The notes beneath the pieces are model-generated. The model worked only from the letters and a program-made list of their open reading frames with translations. It did no database searches and was not told where the DNA came from. The position numbers and the translations under genes are program-made. Of a stretch of DNA of 64,000 bases, positions 6,486-14,846 are shown in pieces (position 1 is the stretch's first letter; each line of letters begins with the position of its first letter). This stretch comes from Arthrobacter ipis. Its GTDB lineage: Bacteria > Actinomycetota > Actinomycetes > Actinomycetales > Micrococcaceae. The stretch lies in contig NZ_JAAOXD010000002.1 in the NCBI RefSeq assembly GCF_014694315.1, positions 1 to 64,000 on the forward strand, in the 5' to 3' direction.

Positions 6486-8687
6486 TTGTCTCTGCACGAA
6501 AACGTCCGTTCGCGGACGCGCCCTGGTCTTCTGACCAGGAGCATTGCCACAGCCGGCAGCATCGCGTTGCTCGCCGGACTCCTGATGGCTCCGGCAGCAC
6601 AGGCGCTGCCGATGGACACAGGCACTGTCACGGAGCCCGCACCGGCTCCGGTTGAGCCGGCACCCGCGGATCTTTCTCCCGCAGACCCGGCTCCAGCTGA
6701 TCCGGCTCCAGCTGACCCGGCACCTGCCGACCCAGTTCCGGCCGGCGAGCCGTCGGCGGACGTCACGCAGACGGAAACGGTGCCCGCCGAGGTGACACCG
6801 GCGGAAACAGCGCCTACGGAAACGGCGCCTGCCGAAGTGGCTCCGGCCGCTCCTGAAAACATCAGCCTTCCGGTTATTGAGGGGGACCCCGTCGTCGGCG
6901 GCACCCTCACATCCACTGGCGGGAAGTGGACGGGTGCCGCCTGGATCCAGTACAGCTGGATCGTCGACGGCGTTCCCGTCCAGACGGCCGGTCACGTGCT
7001 CGACGAAGCCGATGTCCTCAACATCCTCCCGTCCATGGCGGGCAAGAGCGTAGAGCTCACTGTCACGGCATCATCGGACGCACAGACCGCCGGAACCGAA
7101 GCGTCAGCCGTGGCCGTTAGTGTGCGACCGGCAGCCTTCACTGTTGCCTGGAGCAACGCGGTGACCGGCAGGCCAGCGGTCGGGCAGGAAGTGCGGTTGA
7201 ACCCGCTCACCATTCAAGGAACCGTGACCTACCAGTGGTTCCGGGGTGCCGTGGCCATCACGTCGGCGACAGCCGCACGCTATGTAGTCACCCCTAGCGA
7301 CGTGGGACAGAAGCTGTGGGCCAAACTAACCCTGTCAGCGCCGGGCTTCACCTCGATGCAACTCTCCTCCGCCCAGGTCACGGGCGTGGCTGCGACCTTC
7401 GTAACCGCACCGGTGCCCACCGTCAGCGGAACTGCGCGCGTGGGTCAGGTACAGACGGCGAACCCCGGAGTCTGGGCCCCCACCGGTGCGGCGTTGTCCT
7501 ACCAGTGGTACCGCGGAACTGCGGCCATCGCTGGCGCTACCGGCCGTACATACACCACGTCCGCGGCCGACTACGGCAAGGCCCTCAAGATGCGTGTGCG
7601 GGCAACCAAGGCAGGCTTCGTCACCGTTGACCGTTTCTCCGCCACTCGCAGCATTGCGGCCGGATCGATTGTTGCCACCAAGTCCCCCGTGGTGACGGGT
7701 GTTCACCGGTTCGGCCAGACCCTGGGCATATCGCAGGGCTGGACACCTGGCGTCAGCTACAAGTACCAGTGGTACCGGAACGGCGTGGCCATCCGCGGCG
7801 GAACGGCTTCGTGGCTCTACCTCAGCCCTGGATACATCGGGTCCAAGGTCAACGTGAAGGTAACAGTATCCAAGGCCGGTTACACGGCCCGTTCGGTAAC
7901 CACCAAGCAGGTCACGGTAGGCAAGGCGGTCATCACCGCGCGCACGGCGCCGAAGATCACCGGAGCTTTGTGGCTGGGGGCGACGCTCACGGCGACCCCC
8001 GGCACCTACTCCCCCGCGCCGTCGGCCTACGCGTACCAGTGGTATCGCAATGGCGTGACGATCTCGGGCGCACGTAACAGGACCTACCGGGTAACCGGTG
8101 CGGACAACGGGAAGTCTCTGTCCGTGCGGGTCTGGGCCAGCAGAACCTACTACGACACCCGGGTGGCAACCAGCCCGGCTGCGAAACTTCCCACCTGGGC
8201 AGTGACGGTTCTTCGCGGCGACGGCACGTACCGGGTGGGAACGCAGATCAAGCCGGGGCTGTACAAGGCCACGGGATCGGGCAGCGGCTGCTACTGGGCA
8301 CGGCTGAGCGGCTTCGGAGATACTCTGGACGATATCAACGCCAACTACTTCGGACCGGCACGAACCTACGTCCAGATCTTTCCGGGTGACGTCGGGTTCG
8401 AGACTAAGGGTTGTGGCAACTGGACAACGGTTCCGTCCACCGGAGCCAAGGCAACAAGCATCACTAAAGATGGGACTTACAGGGTGGGTATCGACATACT
8501 GCCCGGAACGTACTATGGCTACGCTGCTGCCGGTGACGTCTGCTACTGGGCAACCTTGAGCGGGTTTACCGGCACCTTTTACGATATTTATGACAACGAC
8601 CTGCCCTCCGGGTGGATCACTGTCACCATCCCCTCTTGGGCAAAGGGCTTTGAGGTGCACCGCTGCGGGACGCTCACCCGATTCTGA
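6486..8687 (+). CDS. Secreted multi-repeat Ig-like surface protein (733 aa)
   Basis: A large exported protein starting at TTG 6486, with a strong GGGAAGGA about 6 nt upstream. A Sec signal peptide (about 20-42, IATAGSIALLAGLLMAPAAQA) is followed by a Pro/Ala linker with several PADPA units (about 50-120). Four or five Ig-like repeats of about 85-90 aa follow; each carries a core such as YQWYRNGVAI or YQWFRGAVAI and a closing VT.AD.GK.L.V. segment. The C-terminus has two copies of an unrelated unit of about 75 aa: DGTYRVGTQIKPGLYKA...GCYWARLSGF and DGTYRVGIDILPGTYYG...CYWATLSGF. No LPXTG signal or enzyme motif is seen. It is probably an adhesin or surface protein and is unrelated to the sulfur genes around it. 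Confidence 0.88.
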   Translation: MSLHENVRSRTRPGLLTRSIATAGSIALLAGLLMAPAAQALPMDTGTVTEPAPAPVEPAPADLSPADPAPADPAPADPAPADPVPAGEPSADVTQTETVPAEVTPAETAPTETAPAEVAPAAPENISLPVIEGDPVVGGTLTSTGGKWTGAAWIQYSWIVDGVPVQTAGHVLDEADVLNILPSMAGKSVELTVTASSDAQTAGTEASAVAVSVRPAAFTVAWSNAVTGRPAVGQEVRLNPLTIQGTVTYQWFRGAVAITSATAARYVVTPSDVGQKLWAKLTLSAPGFTSMQLSSAQVTGVAATFVTAPVPTVSGTARVGQVQTANPGVWAPTGAALSYQWYRGTAAIAGATGRTYTTSAADYGKALKMRVRATKAGFVTVDRFSATRSIAAGSIVATKSPVVTGVHRFGQTLGISQGWTPGVSYKYQWYRNGVAIRGGTASWLYLSPGYIGSKVNVKVTVSKAGYTARSVTTKQVTVGKAVITARTAPKITGALWLGATLTATPGTYSPAPSAYAYQWYRNGVTISGARNRTYRVTGADNGKSLSVRVWASRTYYDTRVATSPAAKLPTWAVTVLRGDGTYRVGTQIKPGLYKATGSGSGCYWARLSGFGDTLDDINANYFGPARTYVQIFPGDVGFETKGCGNWTTVPSTGAKATSITKDGTYRVGIDILPGTYYGYAAAGDVCYWATLSGFTGTFYDIYDNDLPSGWITVTIPSWAKGFEVHRCGTLTRF

Positions 8688-8700
8688 ACTTCGGTTCGCG

Positions 8701-8734
8701 AAAGCCCGACGGTGGTTCTCCGCCGTCGGGCTTT
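8701..8734. terminator. Strong hairpin terminator
   Basis: AAAGCCCGACGG (8701-8712) pairs with CCGTCGGGCTTT (8723-8734), followed by CTTAT. It lies 13 bp after the surface-protein stop. A near-identical twin lies at 8886-8918. Confidence 0.85.
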
Positions 8735-8768
8735 CTTATGCCCTCAGGCTTGGCTGGGCCGATGCCGT

Positions 8769-8842
8769 AGTGGGGCACTTTGGCGGCCGACACGCCCTGA
8801 CAGCACCCATTTCTCGGCGTGTCCGGGGCAATGTGCCCCACT
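8769..8842. repeat. Nested inverted repeat between twin terminators
   Basis: The outer stem AGTGGGGCAC / GTGCCCCACT (8769-8778, 8833-8842) encloses an inner stem CCGACACGCC / GGCGTGTCCGG (8787-8796, 8816-8826; one bulge). TTTGGC follows both outer arms. It shares GGCGTGTC with the hairpin repeats at 20371 and 21374. No coding potential. Confidence 0.55.
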
Positions 8843-8885
8843 TTGGCAGCAGGCGCCGGGGCAGCCGGCACCCAGCAGACAGCAG

Positions 8886-8918
8886 AAAGCCCGACGGCGG
8901 GAGTCGCCGTCGGGCTTT
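8886..8918. terminator. Strong hairpin terminator of the sulfonate ABC operon
   Basis: AAAGCCCGACGGC (8886-8898) pairs with GCCGTCGGGCTTT (8906-8918). On the minus strand it follows the permease stop at 8939 by about 20 bp. It is nearly the same hairpin as at 8701. Confidence 0.85.
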
Positions 8919-8938
8919 CGGGTTGAGTCTGGAGGTGC

Positions 8939-9925
8939 TTAGCGGGTGCTGCCTGCCAGGAGGCCTCGGCGCTGGAGCAGGCGCTTCTCGATCGGCGCGA
9001 ACACCAGCAGCTCGATCAGGATACCCACGGCCAGGATCAGGAGGATCGCTGACATCACGATGGTCATGTCGGCAAGGTCGCGGCCCTGGTTCAGCATGGA
9101 GCCAAGGCCGAAGCCGATCGTGCCGCCCACCGCAATGATTTCCGCGGCCATGAGCGAACGCCAGGAGAATGCCCAGCCCTGCTTGAGGCCGCTGAGGTAG
9201 CCCGGAAGTGCCGCGGGAAGGATGATCTGCACGGCCATCTGCAGCCGCGACGCGCCCAGGACGGTGCCCACGCTGCGGTACTGCGGCGGGATCTGGTCAA
9301 CTCCGGAGATCAGGCCGTTGATGATCGACGGGATGGCGCCCATGAACACCACGAAATACACCGTGGCGTCGGTAAGGCCGAACCAGATGATGGCGGCCGG
9401 CACCCAGGCCACCGACGGCAGAACCTGCAGGCCGGAAATCAGTGGCCCGAATGCCCTGCGCAGCGGCGCCACCTGGGCCAGGAGCAGCCCGACCGGTGTG
9501 GCGATCACAACGCTGATCAGGAACCCCAGAAGCCCGCGCTGCAGCGATGTCCAGACGGCCTCCTGCAGCGACCCCTCAGCCCACAGCGTGGCGAACTGCT
9601 CCAGCACGTCCATGGGGCCGGGCACCTGGTCGCGGCGCTTGATGCCCAGCGAGACGTAGAACTGCCAGATGATGATCAACACCGCGACGGCTGCGATCGG
9701 CAGCAGGATCCGGCTCCAGTCGATGCGCGCCTTGCGGACCGCGTCCGACTGCAAAGAGTCCAGCCCGGATTCGAGTTCGCGCAGGTCCGCCGAGCCAGTG
9801 GAGGACCGGGTCAGCGCGGCGTGCACCTTCTCTGCGGCGCCGGTTGAGATCGAGGTTTCGACGGGCGGGGTCTCAACAGGCTCGACCACTGGGGTCTCGG
9901 CCACGGGAGATGAGTTACTTGGCAT
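8939..9925 (-). CDS. ssuC: ABC transporter permease, SsuC/TauC type
   Basis: A 328-aa inner-membrane permease of the nitrate/sulfonate/taurine family. A variable Glu/Thr-rich cytoplasmic N-terminus of about 70 residues precedes six membrane segments, starting at ILLPIAAVAVLIIIWQFYV. The EAA-type loop that contacts the ATPase is GASRLQMAVQIILPAALPGYLSGLKQG, with WRSLMAAEII after it. It ends the operon binding protein-ATPase-permease and overlaps the ATPase gene by 11 nt. Substrate is not shown by sequence; sulfonate or sulfate ester uptake is inferred from family and sulfur-gene context. Confidence 0.85.
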   Translation of the reverse strand: MPSNSSPVAETPVVEPVETPPVETSISTGAAEKVHAALTRSSTGSADLRELESGLDSLQSDAVRKARIDWSRILLPIAAVAVLIIIWQFYVSLGIKRRDQVPGPMDVLEQFATLWAEGSLQEAVWTSLQRGLLGFLISVVIATPVGLLLAQVAPLRRAFGPLISGLQVLPSVAWVPAAIIWFGLTDATVYFVVFMGAIPSIINGLISGVDQIPPQYRSVGTVLGASRLQMAVQIILPAALPGYLSGLKQGWAFSWRSLMAAEIIAVGGTIGFGLGSMLNQGRDLADMTIVMSAILLILAVGILIELLVFAPIEKRLLQRRGLLAGSTR

Positions 9926-10640
9926 GGCGGCGGATCTCCTCTCGCAGCCGGGCGGTGATGACCCCGGTCAGCTGTCCGGCAAGACCGGCGTCGGTACGGT
10001 GTTCTTCGGTGACTTCCCATTCCTGCACCACGCGGCCGGGCCGGGAGGACAGCAGCAAAACGCGTTGGCCCAGCCGCACCGCCTCGCGGACGTTGTGGGT
10101 CACAAAGACGATGGTGCGTCCGGTTTCCTTCCAGATGCGCTCAAGTTCGTCGTGCAGCAGGTCGCGGGTGATGGCGTCCAGCGCCGCGAACGGCTCATCC
10201 ATGAGGAGCAGCTGGCGGTCCTGCGCGAGCGAGCGGGCCAGAGCCACGCGCTGGCGCATGCCGCCGGACAGCTCGTGCGGACGCCGGTCAGCGGCCTCGG
10301 CCAGGTGGACCAGTTCCAGCAGCTCGGCGGCTTTGACACGCCGCTCGGCCTTGCCGACGCCGCGCAGCTTAAGCGCCAGCTCCACGTTCTCGCGGGCGGT
10401 GAGCCACGGGAACAGGGCAGAGTCCTGGAACATAAAGGCGGCGCCGTCGCTGGGCACCTCAAGGGCGCCCGACGTCGGGAGCTCCAGCCCCGCCATGATG
10501 TTCAGCAGGGTGGACTTGCCACAGCCGGACGCACCCAGGAGTGCGACGAACTCGCCCCTGCCGATGGTGGCGTTGACGTCGTCCAGCACCGGGGCGCCTT
10601 CGCCGAAGCGCTTGCCCAGGTTCTCCAGTACGACTGGCAT
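9915..10640 (-). CDS. ssuB: ABC transporter ATP-binding protein, SsuB/TauB type
   Basis: A 241-aa ATPase with Walker A GASGCGKST, Q-loop FQDSALFPWLT, signature LSGGMRQRVALARSL, Walker B LLLMDEPFAALD and H-loop FVTHNVREA. The VTHNVREAV ending and VLLLSSRPGRV segment are typical of the nitrate/sulfonate importers. It powers the permease at 8939 and takes substrate from the binding protein at 10697. The overlap with the permease gene suggests translational coupling. Confidence 0.9.
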   Translation of the reverse strand: MPVVLENLGKRFGEGAPVLDDVNATIGRGEFVALLGASGCGKSTLLNIMAGLELPTSGALEVPSDGAAFMFQDSALFPWLTARENVELALKLRGVGKAERRVKAAELLELVHLAEAADRRPHELSGGMRQRVALARSLAQDRQLLLMDEPFAALDAITRDLLHDELERIWKETGRTIVFVTHNVREAVRLGQRVLLLSSRPGRVVQEWEVTEEHRTDAGLAGQLTGVITARLREEIRRHAK

Positions 10641-10696
10641 GGTTCCGTCCTTTGTTCGTGGTGCGTTAAATGCAGCGGCGCAGATGCGAGGCCGGG

Positions 10697-11851
10697 CTAA
10701 TCCTGGCCCAGCCCTGCAGCTGTGATTTTTTCCGTGGCCACTGAATTCAGCGCCCGGAGATCGAAGAGGCCGTTGAGGTCGGCCTGCTTGGTGGTGCCGG
10801 CATCGACGCCGTCCTGCAGCAGCTTCTTGTACGTTCCCGCCAGCGGATCCACCGTGAACACGATGTTCTTCAGCGAGCGGTCAAGGACGTTCTGCGCCAG
10901 TGCCTTGCCTGCGTCCTGTTTAAGGGCGGCGTTGACGACGGCGGCCTTCTCGGCGGAGGGGGCGTCGTTAAGCCATTTCACGGCTTGGACGTGGCCCTTA
11001 AGCAACGCCTCCACGGTCCGCGGGTGCTCCGCGGCGAACTTCTTGTTCACGATCAGGATGGTGGTGGGGAACTCTCCTGGCTTGCCGCTCAACGACCCGT
11101 CCCACAGGTCCTTCTCGTCCACCAGGACCTTGGCCCCGGCCTGAAGCACCAGGCGGGAGGCCCACGGCTCAGGCACCCACGCGCCGTCGAGCTTGCCGTC
11201 CTGGAACAGCTTCAGGGTCTGGGCGTTCTCGGTCGGATTGATGGCAACGTCCCCGCCGCCGTCGGGAGTGGTCTTGTAACCCTGCTTGCCCAGCCAGGCG
11301 CGCAGCGCGACGTCCTGGGTGCCACCCAGCTGCGGGGAGGCCAGGGTCTTGCCCTTCAGATCAGCTGCGCTCTTGATTTCCGGCTTGACCACCAGTTGCG
11401 CGCCGCCGGAAGCCGCCCCGGCGATGACGCTGACGGACTCGCCCTTGCTCTTGACGAAAGAATTGATGGCCGGATTCGGACCGATGTAGGTGGCATCGAT
11501 CGCGCCGGCGTTCAGGGCCTCGATAGCGGCGGGGCCGGCGTTAAATACCTGGGTGCTGAGCTTGGTGTCGCCCAGCTCCTTCGCGATGAAGCCCTTCTGG
11601 ACGCCCACCAGTGCCGGGGCATGCGTGATGTTTCCGAAGTAGCCCAGCTTTAGCTCGGCCGCCGGGGTACCCGCCGCGTCAGGAGCCGCCGAGGCATTGG
11701 AATCCCGGGCCACTGCCGACGCAACCACCGCTCCAACACTGATCAGCAGGACCAGGCCGACAGCCAGCGCGACTTCCAAGGCGCGGCGGCGCTTGGGCGT
11801 CTGGCTTTCGCCGGCCACAATGCGGGTCATGCCCGGCCTGGAAGTACTCAT
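10697..11851 (-). CDS. ssuA: ABC transporter substrate-binding protein, aliphatic sulfonate type
   Basis: A 384-aa periplasmic-type binding protein (NMT1/SsuA-like). A basic N-terminus and one hydrophobic segment (VALAVGLVLLISVGAVVASAV) form a signal anchor or signal peptide; there is no lipobox Cys. The mature part begins LKLGYFGNITHAPALVGVQKG, followed by DATYIGPNPAINSFV, GKTLASPQLGGTQDVALRAWL and GAWVPEPWASRL, all typical of the sulfonate/nitrate group. ATG 11851 is preferred over TTG 11887: like cysG and nirA it is preceded directly by CCCTAnnGT, consistent with a leaderless start. Nitrate or taurine binding is an alternative. Confidence 0.87.
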   Translation of the reverse strand: MSTSRPGMTRIVAGESQTPKRRRALEVALAVGLVLLISVGAVVASAVARDSNASAAPDAAGTPAAELKLGYFGNITHAPALVGVQKGFIAKELGDTKLSTQVFNAGPAAIEALNAGAIDATYIGPNPAINSFVKSKGESVSVIAGAASGGAQLVVKPEIKSAADLKGKTLASPQLGGTQDVALRAWLGKQGYKTTPDGGGDVAINPTENAQTLKLFQDGKLDGAWVPEPWASRLVLQAGAKVLVDEKDLWDGSLSGKPGEFPTTILIVNKKFAAEHPRTVEALLKGHVQAVKWLNDAPSAEKAAVVNAALKQDAGKALAQNVLDRSLKNIVFTVDPLAGTYKKLLQDGVDAGTTKQADLNGLFDLRALNSVATEKITAAGLGQD

Positions 11852-11866
11852 GGATTCACCATAGGG
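11852..11866 (-). promoter_or_regulatory. Putative -10 region of a leaderless ssuA message
   Basis: On the minus strand CCCTATGGTGAATCC ends at ATG 11851. The TATGGT hexamer has the same offset as the boxes before cysG and nirA. A TGTGACGTT element lies about 70 bp further upstream, near 11930. Confidence 0.4.
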
Positions 11867-11977
11867 ACTGGCGTAAACACGGTTCAACGGAGCGGAAACC
11901 GGGGGTCACGCACGTTCATGCAACGTCACATTCGGCCACAAGATTGGCTTGCCCGTGCGCCCTTAATATTTCAGGGG

Positions 11978-13144
11978 TTAATCCCCCTTGACATTAACGA
12001 GCTGGCGCAGCCGGTGCCGAACCTTCACGAGGTCCGCGGCGTCGTGCATGACCTGGTCGATGGGCTTGTAGGCGGCCGGGATCTCGTCGATGAACGCCTC
12101 GGTGGCCCGGAACTCGATGCCGTGCATGGCCTCCTTCAGCTGGGCGAGCGAGAACGTCTTGCGCGCTGCGTTACGCGAATACTCCCGGCCTGCACCGTGC
12201 GGTGAGGAGTTCAGGGAGGCGGTGTTGCCGAGTCCCACCACGACGTAGGACGCCGTCCCCATGGACCCCGGAATCAGGCCGGGATCGCCGGCTTCGGCCC
12301 TGATGGCGCCCTTGCGCGACACCCAGACCGACTTGCCGTAATGCGTTTCCTGCTGGGTGAAGTTGTGGTGGCAGTTGATCCGCTCCGTCTCCTTGACCGT
12401 CCCGCCGACCCAATCACCGAACTGCCGGATCACGCGGTCCATCATCTCCTCGCGGTTCAGCAGGGCGAAGTGCTGGGCCCAGCGCAGCTCCTTGATGTAC
12501 CGCGAGAACTCGGGCGTGCCCTCCTCCAGGTACGCGAGGTCCGGGTCCTCCAGGCTAATGCGCTTGTCGCGGGCCACGCCCTGCGCCACCCTGATGTGGT
12601 GCTGGGCAATCTTGTTGCCGATGCCGCGTGAACCGGAGTGCAGGAACAGCCAGACGGCGTCGGTCTCGTCGGTGCACACCTCGATGAAGTGGTTGCCGGA
12701 CCCGAGCGAGCCGAGCTGCAGGTCCCATTTCGCCACATACTGCGCGGGGTTGAACCCGGCCTTTTCGGCGCGCCTGTGCAGCTCCGCGACGCGCGGCTCC
12801 GCGGTGGCCGTCACCTTGCGGTTGTTGTGGCCCGCGGACAGCGGAACGGCGCGCTCGATGTTCTCGCGCAGCGGCTTCCGGTCCCGCGGCAGGTCTTTGA
12901 GCGTGTACTGGGTACGGACCGCGATCATGCCGCAGCCGATGTCCACCCCGACGGCGGCGGGAATAATGGCGCCAAGCGTCGGGATGACGGATCCCACCGT
13001 TGCGCCCTTGCCCAGGTGCGCGTCGGGCATCAGTGCCAGGTGCGGGTAGATGAAGGGCAGGCGGGAGGTCGTCAGGGCCTGCTCGCGGGTCTTGTCGTCC
13101 AGGATGGATGCCCAGTTGATGAGCCGGCTGGTAATGGATTCCAT
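11978..13144 (-). CDS. rtcB: RtcB family 3'-phosphate RNA ligase
   Basis: A 388-aa RtcB protein, which joins RNA 2',3'-cyclic phosphate or 3'-phosphate ends to 5'-OH ends with GTP and Mn2+. Visible motifs are MPDAHLGKGATVGSVIP, VGVDIGCGM (metal-binding Asp and Cys), LGSLGSGNHFIE, HSGSRGIG, INCHHNF, PGSMGTASYVV and the guanylylated-His motif SSPHGAGREYSR. Length fits the short bacterial RtcB group. A good Shine-Dalgarno (GGGAGG, 6-nt spacing) precedes ATG. No archease, rtcA or rtcR gene is nearby, so it stands alone between ssuA and the cys operon; repair or stress role is unknown. Confidence 0.95.
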   Translation of the reverse strand: MESITSRLINWASILDDKTREQALTTSRLPFIYPHLALMPDAHLGKGATVGSVIPTLGAIIPAAVGVDIGCGMIAVRTQYTLKDLPRDRKPLRENIERAVPLSAGHNNRKVTATAEPRVAELHRRAEKAGFNPAQYVAKWDLQLGSLGSGNHFIEVCTDETDAVWLFLHSGSRGIGNKIAQHHIRVAQGVARDKRISLEDPDLAYLEEGTPEFSRYIKELRWAQHFALLNREEMMDRVIRQFGDWVGGTVKETERINCHHNFTQQETHYGKSVWVSRKGAIRAEAGDPGLIPGSMGTASYVVVGLGNTASLNSSPHGAGREYSRNAARKTFSLAQLKEAMHGIEFRATEAFIDEIPAAYKPIDQVMHDAADLVKVRHRLRQLVNVKGD

Positions 13145-13378
13145 GCTTCGCCTCCCACTGACTTAACGAGGACTAACGTAATTCCTAGGCTAGACCTCGC
13201 CCCGCAGCGGTACGACAATATCGACTCTTCACAGCGGCTGACGACCGGACCGATCGACGTCGGATCCAAGGTTGCCAATGATCCGCAGAGCAACGCGCAA
13301 GGACCTGCAGAAGCCGAAGTCGGTCCTCGAAGCCGGCGTCTAACGTCCGACACATAACGCGGGCTCGCCGGAACGGAG

Positions 13379-13408
13379 CGAGGCCGCCGTACGGATACGG
13401 CGGCCTCG
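13379..13408. terminator. Hairpin terminator after cysN
   Basis: CGAGGCCGCCGTA and TACGGCGGCCTCG form a perfect 13-bp stem with a CGGA loop, 16 bp past the cysN stop on the minus strand. No T-run follows. Confidence 0.7.
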
Positions 13409-13424
13409 TGCTCTTCCGGCGAAA

Positions 13425-14846
13425 TCAGATGCTGTAGCGCTCGTCCTCGTGGTCGCCCGGGTGGTCCTTGACCAGGCCGGCGGCGAGGGTGTTGCCATCT
13501 AGCGGGTCGATCACCAGGAACGCGCCCGTGCGGCGGTGGTGCAGGTAGTTCTCGAGCGGCAGCGGGGCGGCGAGCCGGAGCTGCGCGTGGCCGATGTCGT
13601 TGAGCTCCAGGCTGGAGGCACCCTCGAGGTTGAAGGTGGCCAGGTCCAGCTTGCCGTTGACGCTGCGGACCAGGGCCTGCACGGTGCGGGTGCCGTGCTT
13701 GACCAGGACCTTGGCGCCCTCGCGGAGCGGTTTCGGGGACAGCCAGCACAGCTGGGCGTACAGGTCGGCGCTGCTTTCGCGGACAGTGCCGGCGGCGGCG
13801 ATGGTGTCACCGCGGGCGACGTCGAACTCCTCGGCCAGCCGGATCGCCACCGACTGCGGGGCGGTGGCTTCCTCCAGCGAGGCGCCGGCGAAGTCGATGC
13901 CGGTGACTGTGGTGGTCCGCGGGTCCTGGCCGGGGGTCAGCACGCTGACCTTGTCCCCCACCTTCACGGAGCCCTCGGTGATCTGCCCGGCGTAGGCGCG
14001 GTAGTCGCGGTATTCCTCGACGTCGAGCCCGCCGGCAACAGCGTCCGGTGCAAGCGCACCCTGCGGCCGGATGACCAGCTGCACGGGGAAGCGGAAGCTC
14101 TCCAGGTGGCTTTCGAGTTCATCAGCAGCGGGCAGCGTCTCGAGCACCTCGAGCAGCGCCGGGCCGGTGTACCAGGGGGTGCGCGCCGAGCGCTCCACCA
14201 CGTTGTCGCCGTCGAGCGCGGAAACGGGAACCACCAGCAGATCGGTGATGCCATCAGACCCGAGGCCCAGCTCACGGCCAACCTTTTGAACGTCGGCCTC
14301 GATCTCGCGGAACACGGTCTCGCTGAAGTCCACGAGGTCGATCTTGTTCACGGCCACGATCACGTGGGCCACGCGCAGCAGCTGCAGCACGGACAGGTGC
14401 CGGCGGGTCTGCTCCAGGACACCCTTGCGGGCGTCAATGAGTACGACGACGGCATCCGCGGTGGACGCGCCGGTCACCGTGTTCTTGGTGTACTGAACGT
14501 GCCCGGGGCAGTCCGCGAGGATGAAGCTGCGGCGGTCCGTGGCGAAGTAGCGGTAGGCGACGTCGATGGTGATGCCCTGCTCGCGCTCGGCACGCAGGCC
14601 GTCGGTCAGCAGGGCGAGGTCGATGCCGCCGGCCGCGCCGCCGAAGCCGCGGTCGGCCGAGGTGCGGGCAACGGCGTCGAGCTGGTCTGCCAGGATCGCC
14701 TTGGAGTCGTGCAGGAGGCGGCCCACCAAAGTGGACTTCCCGTCGTCGACCGATCCGGCGGTGGCGAAGCGGAACAGCGAGGCGGAAGCGAGCGGGGCCT
14801 CGTCAAGGAGCGCCGCGGCGCGGGCGGTGTCAATGTCGGTAGTCAT
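13425..14846 (-). CDS. cysN: Sulfate adenylyltransferase GTPase subunit
   Basis: A 473-aa EF-Tu-like GTPase that drives ATP sulfurylase (CysDN), making adenosine 5'-phosphosulfate from sulfate. Motifs: G1 GSVDDGKST (31-39), G3 DCPGH, G4 NKID, the GITIDVAYRYF switch region, then beta-barrel domains. No C-terminal APS kinase domain is fused, so it is CysN rather than CysNC, matching the direct APS route of the CysH here. The ATG overlaps the cysD stop (TAATG), so translation is probably coupled. It is the last gene of nirA-cysH-cysD-cysN. Confidence 0.96.
   Translation of the reverse strand: MTTDIDTARAAALLDEAPLASASLFRFATAGSVDDGKSTLVGRLLHDSKAILADQLDAVARTSADRGFGGAAGGIDLALLTDGLRAEREQGITIDVAYRYFATDRRSFILADCPGHVQYTKNTVTGASTADAVVVLIDARKGVLEQTRRHLSVLQLLRVAHVIVAVNKIDLVDFSETVFREIEADVQKVGRELGLGSDGITDLLVVPVSALDGDNVVERSARTPWYTGPALLEVLETLPAADELESHLESFRFPVQLVIRPQGALAPDAVAGGLDVEEYRDYRAYAGQITEGSVKVGDKVSVLTPGQDPRTTTVTGIDFAGASLEEATAPQSVAIRLAEEFDVARGDTIAAAGTVRESSADLYAQLCWLSPKPLREGAKVLVKHGTRTVQALVRSVNGKLDLATFNLEGASSLELNDIGHAQLRLAAPLPLENYLHHRRTGAFLVIDPLDGNTLAAGLVKDHPGDHEDERYSI

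Noticed and set aside
13145-13424. Riboswitch or small gene between rtcB and cysN
   Set aside because: Only the terminator hairpin at 13379-13408 stands out; no conserved aptamer-like core was seen.
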